Below, piece after piece: positions 55,243-64,000 of a DNA stretch of 64,000 nucleotides. The notes under the pieces were generated by a model. That model ran no database searches and was not told the origin of the DNA. It saw nothing but the letters and a program-made list of their open reading frames with translations. Every line of letters starts with the position of its first letter. Within the stretch, counting starts at the first letter, position 1. This DNA comes from an uncultured Hydrogenophaga sp. (GTDB lineage: Bacteria > Pseudomonadota > Gammaproteobacteria > Burkholderiales > Burkholderiaceae_C). The stretch spans positions 15,057 to 79,056 of the forward strand of contig NZ_OY288142.1 in assembly GCF_958439165.1 (NCBI RefSeq). Reading direction: 5' to 3'. The position numbers and the translations under genes are program-made.

Positions 55243-56481
55243 ATGTCCACCACCGCCGCAGCACCGCCTGCGTTCCTTCGCCGCCACCGGGTGGCACTGG
55301 CTGCACTGGCCCTGCTGCTGCTGGTCCTGCTGGCCGCCGCCGTGCGCTGGTGGCTGGGGCCGGTGGTCAGCACCGGGGTGGTGCTGCGCCGTGATTTTGT
55401 CCAGAGCGTGGTGGCCAGCGGCCATGTGCAGGCGCCGCACCGCATCGAGGTCGGCACGCTGGTCACCGGCACGGTGCTGGACATTCCGGTGGACGAAGGT
55501 CAGGTCGTGCAGGCGGGCGATGTGCTGCTGATCCTGGATGCCACCGAGGCCAGCGCCGCCGGGCGGCAGGCCGATGCGGCCGTGCTGCAGGCCCGGGCCA
55601 GGCTGCGGCAGCTGCAGGAAGTGCAGGCACCGGTGGCGCAGCAGACCCTGCGGCAGGCGCAGACCGGCCTGGCCAGCGCGCAGGCCGCCTGGGCGCGCAG
55701 CCGCGCGCTGTTCGACCAGGGGTTCATCGGTCAGGCCGCGCTGGACGATGCCCGCAAGACCCTGGAGCAGGCCGACGCCCAGGCGCGCTCGGCCGGCCGG
55801 CAGCTGGAGACCACGCTGCCGGCCGGCAGCGACCACGCACTGGCGCAGGCCAATCTGGTCGGTGCCCAGGCCGGTGCCCAGGCCGCCCGCGCACGACTGG
55901 ACCATGCCCGCATCCTGGCGCCCGCCAGCGGAACGCTGATCGCACGTGACGTCGAGGCCGGCGACGTGGTGCAGCCCGGCAAGATCCTGATGACGCTCTC
56001 GCCCGCCGGTCCGACCCAGGTGGTGGTGCAGATCGACGAGAAGAACCTGTCGCTGCTGGCCCTGGGGCAGTCGGCCTGGGTATCGGCCGATGCCTACCCG
56101 GCGCAGCGTATGGAAGCGGTCCTGTCGTTCATCAACCCGGGCGTCAATGCCACCACCGGCTCGGTGGAGGCGCGGCTCGACGTGCGGCGACCTCCCGCCG
56201 TGCTGCGGCAGGACATGACGGTGTCGGTGGATATCGAGGTCGCACGCCGGCCCCAGGCATTGCTGGCACCCCTCGCGGCGGTGCACGACGCCGACGGGCC
56301 CGCTCCTTGGGTGCTGCGGGTCGAAGGCCGGCACGCGGTCCGCCGGCCGGTGCAGCTCGGTCTGCGCAGCGGCGGGCTGGCCGAGGTGACGGCAGGGCTG
56401 GCCGAGGGCGAACGGCTGGTCACCGCGCCCGCCACCACCGAGGCCGGCTCGCGCATCCGCACCGCCGACCCGGCGCACTGA
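55243..56481 (+). CDS. HlyD-family membrane fusion protein (MacA/DevB type)
   Basis: The 412-residue protein has one N-terminal membrane segment (about residues 18-40), the biotinyl-lipoyl motif TVLDIPVDEGQVVQAGDVLL, a coiled-coil hairpin (residues about 95-195) and a beta-barrel with KNLSLLALGQSAWVSADAYP. It links the inner-membrane ABC exporter to the outer membrane. It starts 5 bases after arcC. The order MFP, permease, ATPase matches DevBCA-type systems. Substrate unknown. Confidence 0.92.
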   Translation: MSTTAAAPPAFLRRHRVALAALALLLLVLLAAAVRWWLGPVVSTGVVLRRDFVQSVVASGHVQAPHRIEVGTLVTGTVLDIPVDEGQVVQAGDVLLILDATEASAAGRQADAAVLQARARLRQLQEVQAPVAQQTLRQAQTGLASAQAAWARSRALFDQGFIGQAALDDARKTLEQADAQARSAGRQLETTLPAGSDHALAQANLVGAQAGAQAARARLDHARILAPASGTLIARDVEAGDVVQPGKILMTLSPAGPTQVVVQIDEKNLSLLALGQSAWVSADAYPAQRMEAVLSFINPGVNATTGSVEARLDVRRPPAVLRQDMTVSVDIEVARRPQALLAPLAAVHDADGPAPWVLRVEGRHAVRRPVQLGLRSGGLAEVTAGLAEGERLVTAPATTEAGSRIRTADPAH

Positions 56482-56495
56482 AGGGCGCGCCCGCC

Positions 56496-57738
56496 ATGTT
56501 CGCCAACCGGCTGCCCTTCGAGTGGATCGTTGCCACCCGTTTCCTGCGCGAGGGGCGGCTGCAGACAGTGTTCATCATCGCGGGGGTGGCCATCGGGGTG
56601 GCGGTGATCGTTTTCATGTCGGCCCTCATGACGGGGCTGCAGAGCAATTTCATCCGGCGGGTGCTGTCGTCGTCCCCGCATATCGAACTGATGCCCCCGC
56701 GGCAGCTGGCACGACCGCAGCGTCAGGGAGCCGATGCACGACCCGGCGAGCTGTCCGGCCCCATCGTGCAGGCACCGTTGCAGCGGCAGAAGTCGATCGA
56801 CCAGTGGCAGGCGGTGGCGGTCCAGGTCCGGGCCATGCCCACGGTTCTGGTGGTCGCGCCCGTGGTCACCGGGTCGGCCTTGCTGCTGCGCGGCAGTGCC
56901 ACCCGCGCCCTGTCGCTCACCGGCATCGAGCCCGAGACCTACTTCCGCATCGTCAACCTGAACGAGAAGATGGTGCAGGGCAGCACCCGCCTGCTGGGCA
57001 GCGACATCCTGATCGGGACCGAACTGGCCACCGACCTGGGCGTGGGCGTGGGCGACAAGCTGCGCCTGACCACCGGCAGCGGCGAGACCCTGGCGGCCAG
57101 CACGCTGACCATTGCCGGCATCTTCGATCTGGGCAACCGGGGCGCCAATCTGCGCAGCACCTTCGTGGCCCTGCGCACCGCACAGAGTCTGCTGGGGCTG
57201 CCCGGTGGCGTGAGCAGCCTGGAGGTGACGGTGCGCGACGTGTATGCCGCTGAGACGGTGGCCCGCCAGATCACGGCGGCCACCGGCGTGGAGTCCGACA
57301 GCTGGATCACCACCAACGCACAGTTCTTCACGGCGGTCAGCGCGCAGACCACGGCCAACACCGCCATCCGGTTCTTCGTCGGCCTGTCGGTGGCCTTCGG
57401 CATTGCCAGCGTGCTGGCGGTGGTGGTGGTCCAGAAATCGCGCGAGATCGGCATCCTGCGGGCCATGGGCATCTCGCGGGCGCAGATCCTGCGCGTGTTC
57501 CTGCTGCAGGGCGGCCTGCTGGCCCTGGGCGGCGGTGTGCTGGGCAGCGGCATCGGGGCACTGGGTCTGGTGGTGTGGCAGCGTGTGGCGCGCAATGCCG
57601 ACGGCACCGCGCTGTTCCCGCTGGTGATGGACGTCAGGCTGTTCGGTGTCGCCCTGCTGCTGGCCTCCCTCACGGGCCTGGTGGCGGCGTACGCACCGGC
57701 GCGCCGCGCCGCCCGGCTGGACCCGGTGGTGGCCATCC

Positions 57739-57746
<8 letters not shown>
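56496..57746 (+). CDS. ABC exporter permease (MacB/LolC/DevC-type FtsX domain)
   Basis: The 416-residue protein has one N-terminal membrane segment, a large periplasmic MacB-PCD-like domain (about 60-280) and three C-terminal segments of the FtsX domain (VVQKSREIGILRAMGISRAQILRVFLLQGG is the coupling-helix region). RFLREGRLQTVFIIAGVAIGV at the start matches LolC/DevC. These permeases extrude lipids, lipopeptides or drugs by a mechanotransmission mechanism. It overlaps the ATPase gene by 8 bases. Confidence 0.93.
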
Positions 57747-58461
<715 letters not shown>

Positions 58462-58588
58462 CCACGAGCGCGCGGTGCGCTGTCACACAGACAGGGCGGC
58501 TCCGCGCCTCTACAACGGTGGGAACGTGCCCGGCCCTGCGTGCCTGGGCCTTTCGTGCCACCCGGCACCTCCCCACGGAACACACACC

Positions 58589-59269
58589 ATGCAACACCCT
58601 CATTTCCAACTGAATCGAGCCGTACTGGTGCTCGCCGGTGCCTTGAGCCTCGCTGGCCCGGTGGCGTCGCAGGTGGCCGGTGGCATCACCACGCAGGAGA
58701 TGGTCGAGTCGACGCAGATGGCCATGGGCTGGAGCGTCAAGAAAACCCTGCTGGGCAAGAACATCTACAACGAGACCGGTCAGAAAGTCGGCAAGGTGGA
58801 CGACCTGATCATCGCGCCCGACCGCAACGTCTCTTACGTGATCGTCGGTGCCGGCGGCTTCATCGGCTACGGCCGGCACGACGTGGCGATTCCGGTGTCC
58901 CGCATCGAGGAGCGTCAGGGCCGGCTGATCATGGCCGGTGCCACCAAGGACTCCATCAAGGCGATGCCGGAGTTCCAGTACGTGAGCGATGCGGCCGGCC
59001 GCGACCGCATGGTGGCTGCCGCCGAAAAGGACATGGCTGCCGGCAGGGCCAAGGTGGAGGAGCTGGAGCGCAAGTCCTCATCGGCCACTGCCGAAGCCCG
59101 GCTGCGCATCGCACAGCAGAGCGCCGACGTGCAGGCCGACGTTCAGGCCGTGGAGGCGCGGTTGTCCGACATGAAGAAGGCCGGCGCGATGCGCTGGAAG
59201 TCGTTCGAGACCGGGGTGAGCGACGCCACTGTCCGGTTGCGCAGGTCGATCGACGCGGCCACCGGATGA
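58589..59269 (+). CDS. exported PRC-barrel domain protein with coiled coil
   Basis: The 226-residue product has a signal-like N-terminus (AVLVLAGALSLAGPVAS), a PRC-barrel (LLGKNIYNETGQKVGKVDDLIIAPDRNVSYVIVGAG) and a C-terminal helical stretch (about 130-215, rich in alanine, glutamate and arginine) likely to form a coiled coil. PRC barrels bind RNA or proteins, and periplasmic copies are common with unknown partners. It starts 127 bases after the ABC ATPase, so it may have its own promoter. I chose the ATG at 58589, which gives the signal peptide. Confidence 0.82.
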   Translation: MQHPHFQLNRAVLVLAGALSLAGPVASQVAGGITTQEMVESTQMAMGWSVKKTLLGKNIYNETGQKVGKVDDLIIAPDRNVSYVIVGAGGFIGYGRHDVAIPVSRIEERQGRLIMAGATKDSIKAMPEFQYVSDAAGRDRMVAAAEKDMAAGRAKVEELERKSSSATAEARLRIAQQSADVQADVQAVEARLSDMKKAGAMRWKSFETGVSDATVRLRRSIDAATG

Positions 59270-59283
59270 GCCCGGTCCGGTGC

Positions 59284-60117
59284 TCAGGCCGCCGGGGGTG
59301 TGCGCATGGCCAGGCGACGGGCCACGCGGATGGCTGCCACCGGGTCCAGGCAGACCGCGTCGGCACCATAGCCGGACGCGGCTGCGTCGGCGGGGGTGAG
59401 CGCGACACCGCCCAGCAACACGCCGATGCCGGGGTTGCGGGCATGGCTGCGCAGCCGGGCGACCAGATCGGCCAGGCCGGGCAGCTGCTCGGCCAGACCC
59501 ACCGACAGCCCGAGCACGTCGAACCAGCCTGACTGCACGGCAGCGAACAGCGCCGCTTCGGTGCTGGCCACCTCCACCCGCACTTCCCAGCCGTCGGCCG
59601 CAAACAGCTCCGAAACCATGGTCAGCCCCAGCAGGTGCTGCGAGCCCGGTGCCGACGCCACCAGCATGCGGAACCGGTCAGGCGCATGGCGTTGCGGGTG
59701 GCGGTCGCTGGCAGCGAAGTCGTGGGTGACGTTCTGCATGCGCACCAGACCCAGGGTGACTTCCGAAAATCCGATCTGGTCCTGATCCCACTGATCGCCC
59801 AGCCAGCGCGCCGCCGGTCCCACCAGATTCAGCAGGACTTCCGACAACGCGTAGTCCTGCTCCAGCAGGCGGTCGAGGTACTGGCGGCCGGCGCGTTCGT
59901 TCTCTTGAAAGCACAGCCGCGCAAACTCGGCGATCTGGCTGGGGTCGGGGCTGAAATGCAGACCTTCAGGCCCCGGCCCGGTGCCGGCATGGGCGCTGTC
60001 GCGCATGAGTTGCGGGACGATGCGTGAATCGATCACCGACAACAGGGACCGTTTGCACTCGGCCTGCGGGCCGGCGCCGGCTCCTACCTCTTCACGCAAT
60101 GGATGGCTCTGCGACAT
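59284..60117 (-). CDS. B12/heme-binding-fold sensor protein (PpaA/AppA SCHIC type)
   Basis: The 277-residue soluble protein has a helical cap (about 60-135, with WLGDQWDQDQIGFSEVTLGL) and a C-terminal Rossmann-like B12-binding-type domain. The classic D-x-H-x-x-G loop reads S-x-H-x-x-G in PGSQHLLG (residues 157-164, His161), like the PpaA/AerR and AppA domains that bind cobalamin or heme and act as light or redox sensors. No output domain is attached. It converges with the PRC-barrel gene. Ligand and partner are inferred. Confidence 0.78.
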   Translation of the reverse strand: MSQSHPLREEVGAGAGPQAECKRSLLSVIDSRIVPQLMRDSAHAGTGPGPEGLHFSPDPSQIAEFARLCFQENERAGRQYLDRLLEQDYALSEVLLNLVGPAARWLGDQWDQDQIGFSEVTLGLVRMQNVTHDFAASDRHPQRHAPDRFRMLVASAPGSQHLLGLTMVSELFAADGWEVRVEVASTEAALFAAVQSGWFDVLGLSVGLAEQLPGLADLVARLRSHARNPGIGVLLGGVALTPADAAASGYGADAVCLDPVAAIRVARRLAMRTPPAA

Positions 60118-60354
60118 GGGACCCCGACCGTTGGAGTGGTGGGCCGAAGATGCGGCCAGATGAAAGGGCTGTCAAGACTGACGGCAGGTCGCGATTGTTG
60201 CGGCTGTCGATGGGGCTGTGGGAAAGACCCCGGATCCTGATTTCCTCTAGTTGACCTGCAGTCTGATCGACCCCCGCCAGGGCCGGAGGGCAAATATCAG
60301 TTGGGGCGGATACATTGCAGAGCGTGGGCGGGCTGTATCGGCAAGGAGACACGC

Positions 60355-61221
60355 ATGAGGAACCATCCAGGTCAGAGCTGGCTGCAAGCCGTGGCGTGCT
60401 GCCGGGCCTGGGGGCTCGGGTTGCTGTTGCTGGCGGGGTGTGCCGGCCTGCGGGCGCAGACCGCCGAGGTGCACGACCTGCCGACGCGGGACCAGGTCAC
60501 GCAGCGGGTCCTGTGGGTGCAGGCTGCCGAACCGAAAGCGGTCATGGTGGTGCTGCCGGGCGGGCATGGCGGTCTACAGATCAGCGCCGAAGGCCGGATC
60601 GGCTGGGGTGAAACCATCTTCTTCGTGCGCAACCGCGAGGCGCTGGCACGCCGCGGGGTGCATGTGGTGCTGGTGGATGCGCCCTCGGACCGGCCGGCGC
60701 CCCAGTACCTGAACGGCCACCGCCAGCGCCCGGACCATGTGACCGACCTGCGGGCGGTCATCCGCTGGGTCCGCGCCCGCAGCAGCCTGCCGGTGTGGCT
60801 GGTCGGATTCAGCCGGGGCACCCAGTCGGCAGCGCACTATGCCCATGTGCTGGCGGACGCAGACGACGCGCCGGACGCCGTGGTGCTGGCCGCCACCATC
60901 GTGGCGGATCGCCCCCCGGGACGGCCGGTGGCCGACATGCCGCTCGAGCGCATCCGGGTGCCGGCGCTGTGGGTCCACCACGAGGGCGACACCTGCGAGT
61001 ACTGCCCGTTCGATCAGGTGAAGGCATCGGTCGGCCGGATGACGAATGCGCCCCGGACCGGCCTGTTGTCGTACACCGGAGGAACCGATCACCCCGACCG
61101 CTGCGGACCGCTGGGGCATCACGGATTCCGCCAGCTGGAATCGCGTGTGGAGCAGGACGTGATCGACTTGTTGACGGCCCATGCCCCGGCCCGGGCGCCG
61201 GCCCACCCCACCGGCCGCTGA
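60355..61221 (+). CDS. alpha/beta hydrolase, lipoprotein-like
   Basis: The 288-residue protein has a signal with the lipobox LLAGC (cysteine near residue 29), followed by an alpha/beta-hydrolase domain. VVLPGGHGG suggests the oxyanion region, LVGFSRGTQSAAHYA contains the nucleophile serine (GxSxG as GFSRG), and the final His is probably in GHHGFRQ. A CEYC pair lies near residue 218. Substrate unknown. AAGGAGACACGC precedes the ATG at 60355. In the 237 bases upstream I see no other gene. Confidence 0.83.
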   Translation: MRNHPGQSWLQAVACCRAWGLGLLLLAGCAGLRAQTAEVHDLPTRDQVTQRVLWVQAAEPKAVMVVLPGGHGGLQISAEGRIGWGETIFFVRNREALARRGVHVVLVDAPSDRPAPQYLNGHRQRPDHVTDLRAVIRWVRARSSLPVWLVGFSRGTQSAAHYAHVLADADDAPDAVVLAATIVADRPPGRPVADMPLERIRVPALWVHHEGDTCEYCPFDQVKASVGRMTNAPRTGLLSYTGGTDHPDRCGPLGHHGFRQLESRVEQDVIDLLTAHAPARAPAHPTGR

Positions 61222-61312
61222 ACGGCGGTAGAAATCCGGCCTTGAGCAACGGCCCGATGCTGCCGATACCATCTCCGGCGTGGCTCCACGTTCAGCCCAC
61301 CAGGGACATCCC

Positions 61313-63355
61313 ATGAACCTCAGCAGCATGACGAGCGGCGATGCAGCGGACTTTGCGACGCTGGTGGACGGTGTTTTCCTCCGTTACCAGGGACGCCCGG
61401 ACGGTCATTTCGATCTGGTCTACATCAGCGAAGGCTGCCTGGGCATCTGGGGCCTGAGCGCGGCAGCGATCCTGGCCGACGAGAAGCGCATCTGGCACAT
61501 GGCCGATCCCGACACCCGCCAGCGCCTGGCCCGTGCGGTGAGCGAGGCCGTGGCCGCCGGCAGCGTGTGGAGCGAGGAGTGGGTGATCCGCGACGCCCAG
61601 GGTCAGACCCGCTGGCTCAAGGGCAAGGGCCAGCCGCTGCCCGGCGAGAATGGCTGCACCCACTGGGTGGCCGTGGTCACCGACATCACCGAGAGCAGCC
61701 GCGTGCAGCAGATCCAGGACAGCACCCGGATCAATTTCAGGATGCTGGTCGACCGGCTGGAAGACATCGCGGTGCACCGCTTCGGCGCCGACATGCGCGT
61801 CAGCTACTGGAACCAGGCGTCCGAGCGCATGTACGGCTACACCGAAGAAGAGGCCCTGGGCCGGGATGTGCTGGATCTCCTGATCCCGCTGGAACGGCGC
61901 GCGTACTGGCGGCAGGTGTTCGACGACATTCTGGTCTCGCGCCAGCGCTCCACTCCGTTCGAAGGCTTTCTGCACCGCAAGGACGGAACGCCGGTGGAGG
62001 TGCGTGGCACCGTGGTGCTCTTGGAGCACCCGGACCGGCCAGGCGAGTTCGTCTGCCTCGACTACGACATGACGCCCATCCGCCGCCAGGAGGACGAGCG
62101 CGCCTCGCTGGAAGCCCAGCTGCGCCAGTCGCAGAAGCTGGAAGCCCTGGGCACGCTGGCCGGCGGCGTGGCGCACGACTTCAACAACATCCTGGCCGCC
62201 ATCCTCGGCAACACCCGGCTGGCGCTGATGGATGCCCAGGACCAGCCCGAGGTGGTGCAGAGCCTGGAGGAGATCCTGCGGGCCGCGCACCGTGCCAAGG
62301 ACCTGGTCCAGCGCATCCTTTCGTTCAGCCGCCGTTCGCCCACCATCCGCCGCATGGTGTCGATGCCGTCGGTGGTGGCCGAATCGGTCGAGCTGCTGCG
62401 CGCCACCGCACCCAAGAGCCTGGCCCTGGAGGTCGACTTCCACCCCGACACGCCGGCGGTGCTGGCCGATCCGTCGCAGCTGCACCAGGTCTTCATGAAC
62501 CTGTGCACCAACGCGCTGCAGGCCATCGGCACGCCCGATCAGGGCCGCATGCGCATCAGCGTGGCGCCGCACCCGGGTGTTCCGCAGCCCCTGATCGGGC
62601 CCGGGGCGCTGAGCATCGTCACCGACCAGCATGGCTGGCCCGAGGTCAACGTGTGCGTGCGGGTGGAGGACAACGGCAGCGGCATGGACGAGGTCACCAT
62701 GGCCCGCCTGTTCGAGCCCTTCTTCACCACCAAGCCCATGGGCGAAGGCACCGGGCTGGGGCTGGCGGTGGTGCACGGCATCCTGCGCGACCACCAGGCC
62801 GCGATCACGGTGCAGAGCAAGCCGGGCAGCGGTTCGGTGTTCTCGGTCATCCTGCGTGCGGCCGACCCCGAGCTGGCCACCGACTCCCCCGCCAGCGAAG
62901 ACACCTCTGCCGTGTCGGCCGGCGAGCTGGCCGACGACGGTGTGCCGCCGATCCTGCTGGATGCGCAGGGGCGGCTGTGCCACATCCTGTACGTGGACGA
63001 CGACGAACTCATCAATGACCTGGTGCGGCGCATGCTGCAGCGGGCGGGCTTTCCGGTCACGCTGTACGCCCGGTCGCACCAGGCGCTGGACGATGTGCGC
63101 GCCGGCAAGGTGCACTACGACCTGGCGGTGGTCGACTACATGATGCCGAGCCTGAACGGGCTGGAGCTGGCGCGCGAGCTGCGCCGCCTGCATCCCGATC
63201 GGCCGGTGGCCATCACCTCGGGCCTGATCTCCGAGGAGCTCCGGCGCGACGCACCCCTGGCCGGCATCGACGAGCTGATCCACAAGCCCAACACCGGCAC
63301 CGAGCTGCTCCAGGCCATCTCGCGGCTGGCGCGCAAGGTGGTCGGGCAGGGCTGA
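61313..63355 (+). CDS. soluble PAS hybrid histidine kinase with receiver domain
   Basis: The 680-residue protein has no membrane segment. It contains two PAS domains (about 15-135 and 145-260), a HisKA domain with the phospho-acceptor in LAGGVAHDFNNILAAILGN (His near 288), an HATPase domain (VEDNGSGMD, FEPFFTTKPMGEGTGLGLAVV) and a C-terminal receiver (HILYVDDDE, AVVDYMMPSLNGLELA with the acceptor aspartate, ITSG, HKPN). The kinase is of the NtrB-like HDFNN type. AGGGACATCCC precedes the ATG. It lacks a cognate separate regulator nearby. The signal is unknown. Confidence 0.93.
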   Translation: MNLSSMTSGDAADFATLVDGVFLRYQGRPDGHFDLVYISEGCLGIWGLSAAAILADEKRIWHMADPDTRQRLARAVSEAVAAGSVWSEEWVIRDAQGQTRWLKGKGQPLPGENGCTHWVAVVTDITESSRVQQIQDSTRINFRMLVDRLEDIAVHRFGADMRVSYWNQASERMYGYTEEEALGRDVLDLLIPLERRAYWRQVFDDILVSRQRSTPFEGFLHRKDGTPVEVRGTVVLLEHPDRPGEFVCLDYDMTPIRRQEDERASLEAQLRQSQKLEALGTLAGGVAHDFNNILAAILGNTRLALMDAQDQPEVVQSLEEILRAAHRAKDLVQRILSFSRRSPTIRRMVSMPSVVAESVELLRATAPKSLALEVDFHPDTPAVLADPSQLHQVFMNLCTNALQAIGTPDQGRMRISVAPHPGVPQPLIGPGALSIVTDQHGWPEVNVCVRVEDNGSGMDEVTMARLFEPFFTTKPMGEGTGLGLAVVHGILRDHQAAITVQSKPGSGSVFSVILRAADPELATDSPASEDTSAVSAGELADDGVPPILLDAQGRLCHILYVDDDELINDLVRRMLQRAGFPVTLYARSHQALDDVRAGKVHYDLAVVDYMMPSLNGLELARELRRLHPDRPVAITSGLISEELRRDAPLAGIDELIHKPNTGTELLQAISRLARKVVGQG

Positions 63356-63370
63356 CCGGCCTGCCTTCGC

Positions 63371-64000
63371 TCAGCCGCCCGAACGCAGCAGCAGCGCCGG
63401 GCTCAGTCGCCACTGGGCCGTCAGGTAGCGCCCGCCCAGCAGCAGGCTGAAGGCGCAGACCCCGATCACGGTGGCTGCACCGGTCCAGTACAGCCCCGCC
63501 GGCGTCATGTCCAGCTGCCAGCGCAGCAGCATGGTGGCCCACAGGCTGCCGGCCAGCCAGGCAAAGCCGGCCGTGATGGCGGCCAGCACCAGGTATTCCC
63601 ACCACAGCACCCGGCGCAGCAGCGAATGCCGTGCGCCCAGTGCATGCATCACGGTCGCCTCGAACACCTGGCGGCTGCGGCTGGCCGCCACCACGCTGGC
63701 CAGCACCAGCAGGCTGGCCGCCAGGCAGACGCCGGCCACCACCGCCAGCCCGCTGCCGGCGCGCTCCAGCAGGCGCCGGCTTTCCTGCAGCAGCGCCTCG
63801 GTGCGCGCCGTGGCGATGTTGGGCGCCACGGCGGCCAGCCGGTCCTGCGCCGGCAGCGCTTGCGCGGCGGGCATCCAGGCCGCGCCCACATGCCGTGTGA
63901 TGAAGGGGTCGAGCACGCCGTCGCTGAAGATGGCCTCCAGCCACAGGCGTGACTGCAGCCGTCGCTGGCTGTAGATGGGCGCTGAGGGTGGCCTCCACCG
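63371..64000 (-). CDS. FtsX-type ABC permease, C-terminal part (runs off window)
   Basis: The frame is open from the window edge to the stop at 63371, giving about 209 residues. Three hydrophobic segments (SGLAVVAGVCLAASLLVLAS, LVLAAITAGFAWLAGSL and WTGAATVIGVCAFSLLLG) with the coupling region SRQVFEATVMHALGARHSLLRRVLWWEY are those of the FtsX domain at the end of MacB- or YbbP-type permeases. The N-terminal part is outside. Convergent with the hybrid kinase gene. It may be an ABC exporter of lipids or amino-acid-derived compounds. Confidence 0.85.
   Translation of the reverse strand, partial: RWRPPSAPIYSQRRLQSRLWLEAIFSDGVLDPFITRHVGAAWMPAAQALPAQDRLAAVAPNIATARTEALLQESRRLLERAGSGLAVVAGVCLAASLLVLASVVAASRSRQVFEATVMHALGARHSLLRRVLWWEYLVLAAITAGFAWLAGSLWATMLLRWQLDMTPAGLYWTGAATVIGVCAFSLLLGGRYLTAQWRLSPALLLRSGG

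Overview
The window reads as a stretch of chromosome from a high-GC betaproteobacterium of the order Burkholderiales. The evidence is the S-adenosylhomocysteine (SAH) riboswitch ahead of ahcY, the ahcY-tlyA-metF run, the rplM-rpsI pair followed by a bactofilin and erpA, the divergent phoH-ybeY and ruvAB genes, a complex I NDUFA9-like epimerase next to a soluble lytic transglycosylase, and a strong G/C bias at third codon positions. Genes are tightly packed, with many 1-8 base overlaps and many TTG or GTG starts. I saw no transposase, phage gene, CRISPR array, tRNA or rRNA.

Left part (1-10.6 kb): the N-terminal half of an MFS transporter; a methyl-cycle block (riboswitch, ahcY, tlyA, metF); rlpA; ompW behind two FNR-type palindromes; the phenylacetyl-CoA epoxidase operon paaABCDE on the minus strand behind a promoter with a TetR-type operator; a CAP-domain exported protein; and rlmJ. 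Middle-left (10.6-22 kb): rplM-rpsI with promoter, leader and terminator; a coiled-coil membrane protein; bactofilin; erpA; an M23 peptidase; tyrS; a CDF cation exporter; dtd; then phoH, an MliC-like lipoprotein and ybeY on the minus strand, divergent from ruvAB and a SPOR-domain protein.

Middle (22-46 kb): an amino-acid aldolase/racemase-fold enzyme, a histidine phosphatase, ttcA, a pterin cluster (two dihydroneopterin-aldolase-fold genes and a pteridine-reductase-like SDR), an NDUFAF7-type methyltransferase, cca, a GST, a CsoR/FrmR-family repressor with unusual ligands, the NDUFA9-like gene, slt, 5-formyltetrahydrofolate cyclo-ligase, a DMT exporter with a LysR regulator, a TetR regulator followed by a metallo-beta-lactamase-fold protein that lacks the site-2 metal ligands, an anion transporter, glmU, an Lrp regulator and glmS.

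Right part (46-64 kb): a less GC-rich stretch (about 46.3-48.2 kb) with orphan genes, including a small protein resembling one segment of the actin-like protein MreB. It is followed by small envelope proteins and a complete arginine deiminase operon, arcDABC. Five bases after arcC that operon continues into a membrane-fusion protein/permease/ATPase exporter of the DevBCA/MacAB type. The window ends with a PRC-barrel protein, a cobalamin- or heme-binding-fold sensor of the PpaA/AppA type on the minus strand, a lipoprotein-like alpha/beta hydrolase, a soluble PAS hybrid histidine kinase and the C-terminal end of an FtsX-type permease. Most of the window is housekeeping. The items most worth a second look are the riboswitch-attenuator, the MreB-segment protein, the ligand-stripped metallo-beta-lactamase, the arc-exporter operon and the B12/heme-type sensor.
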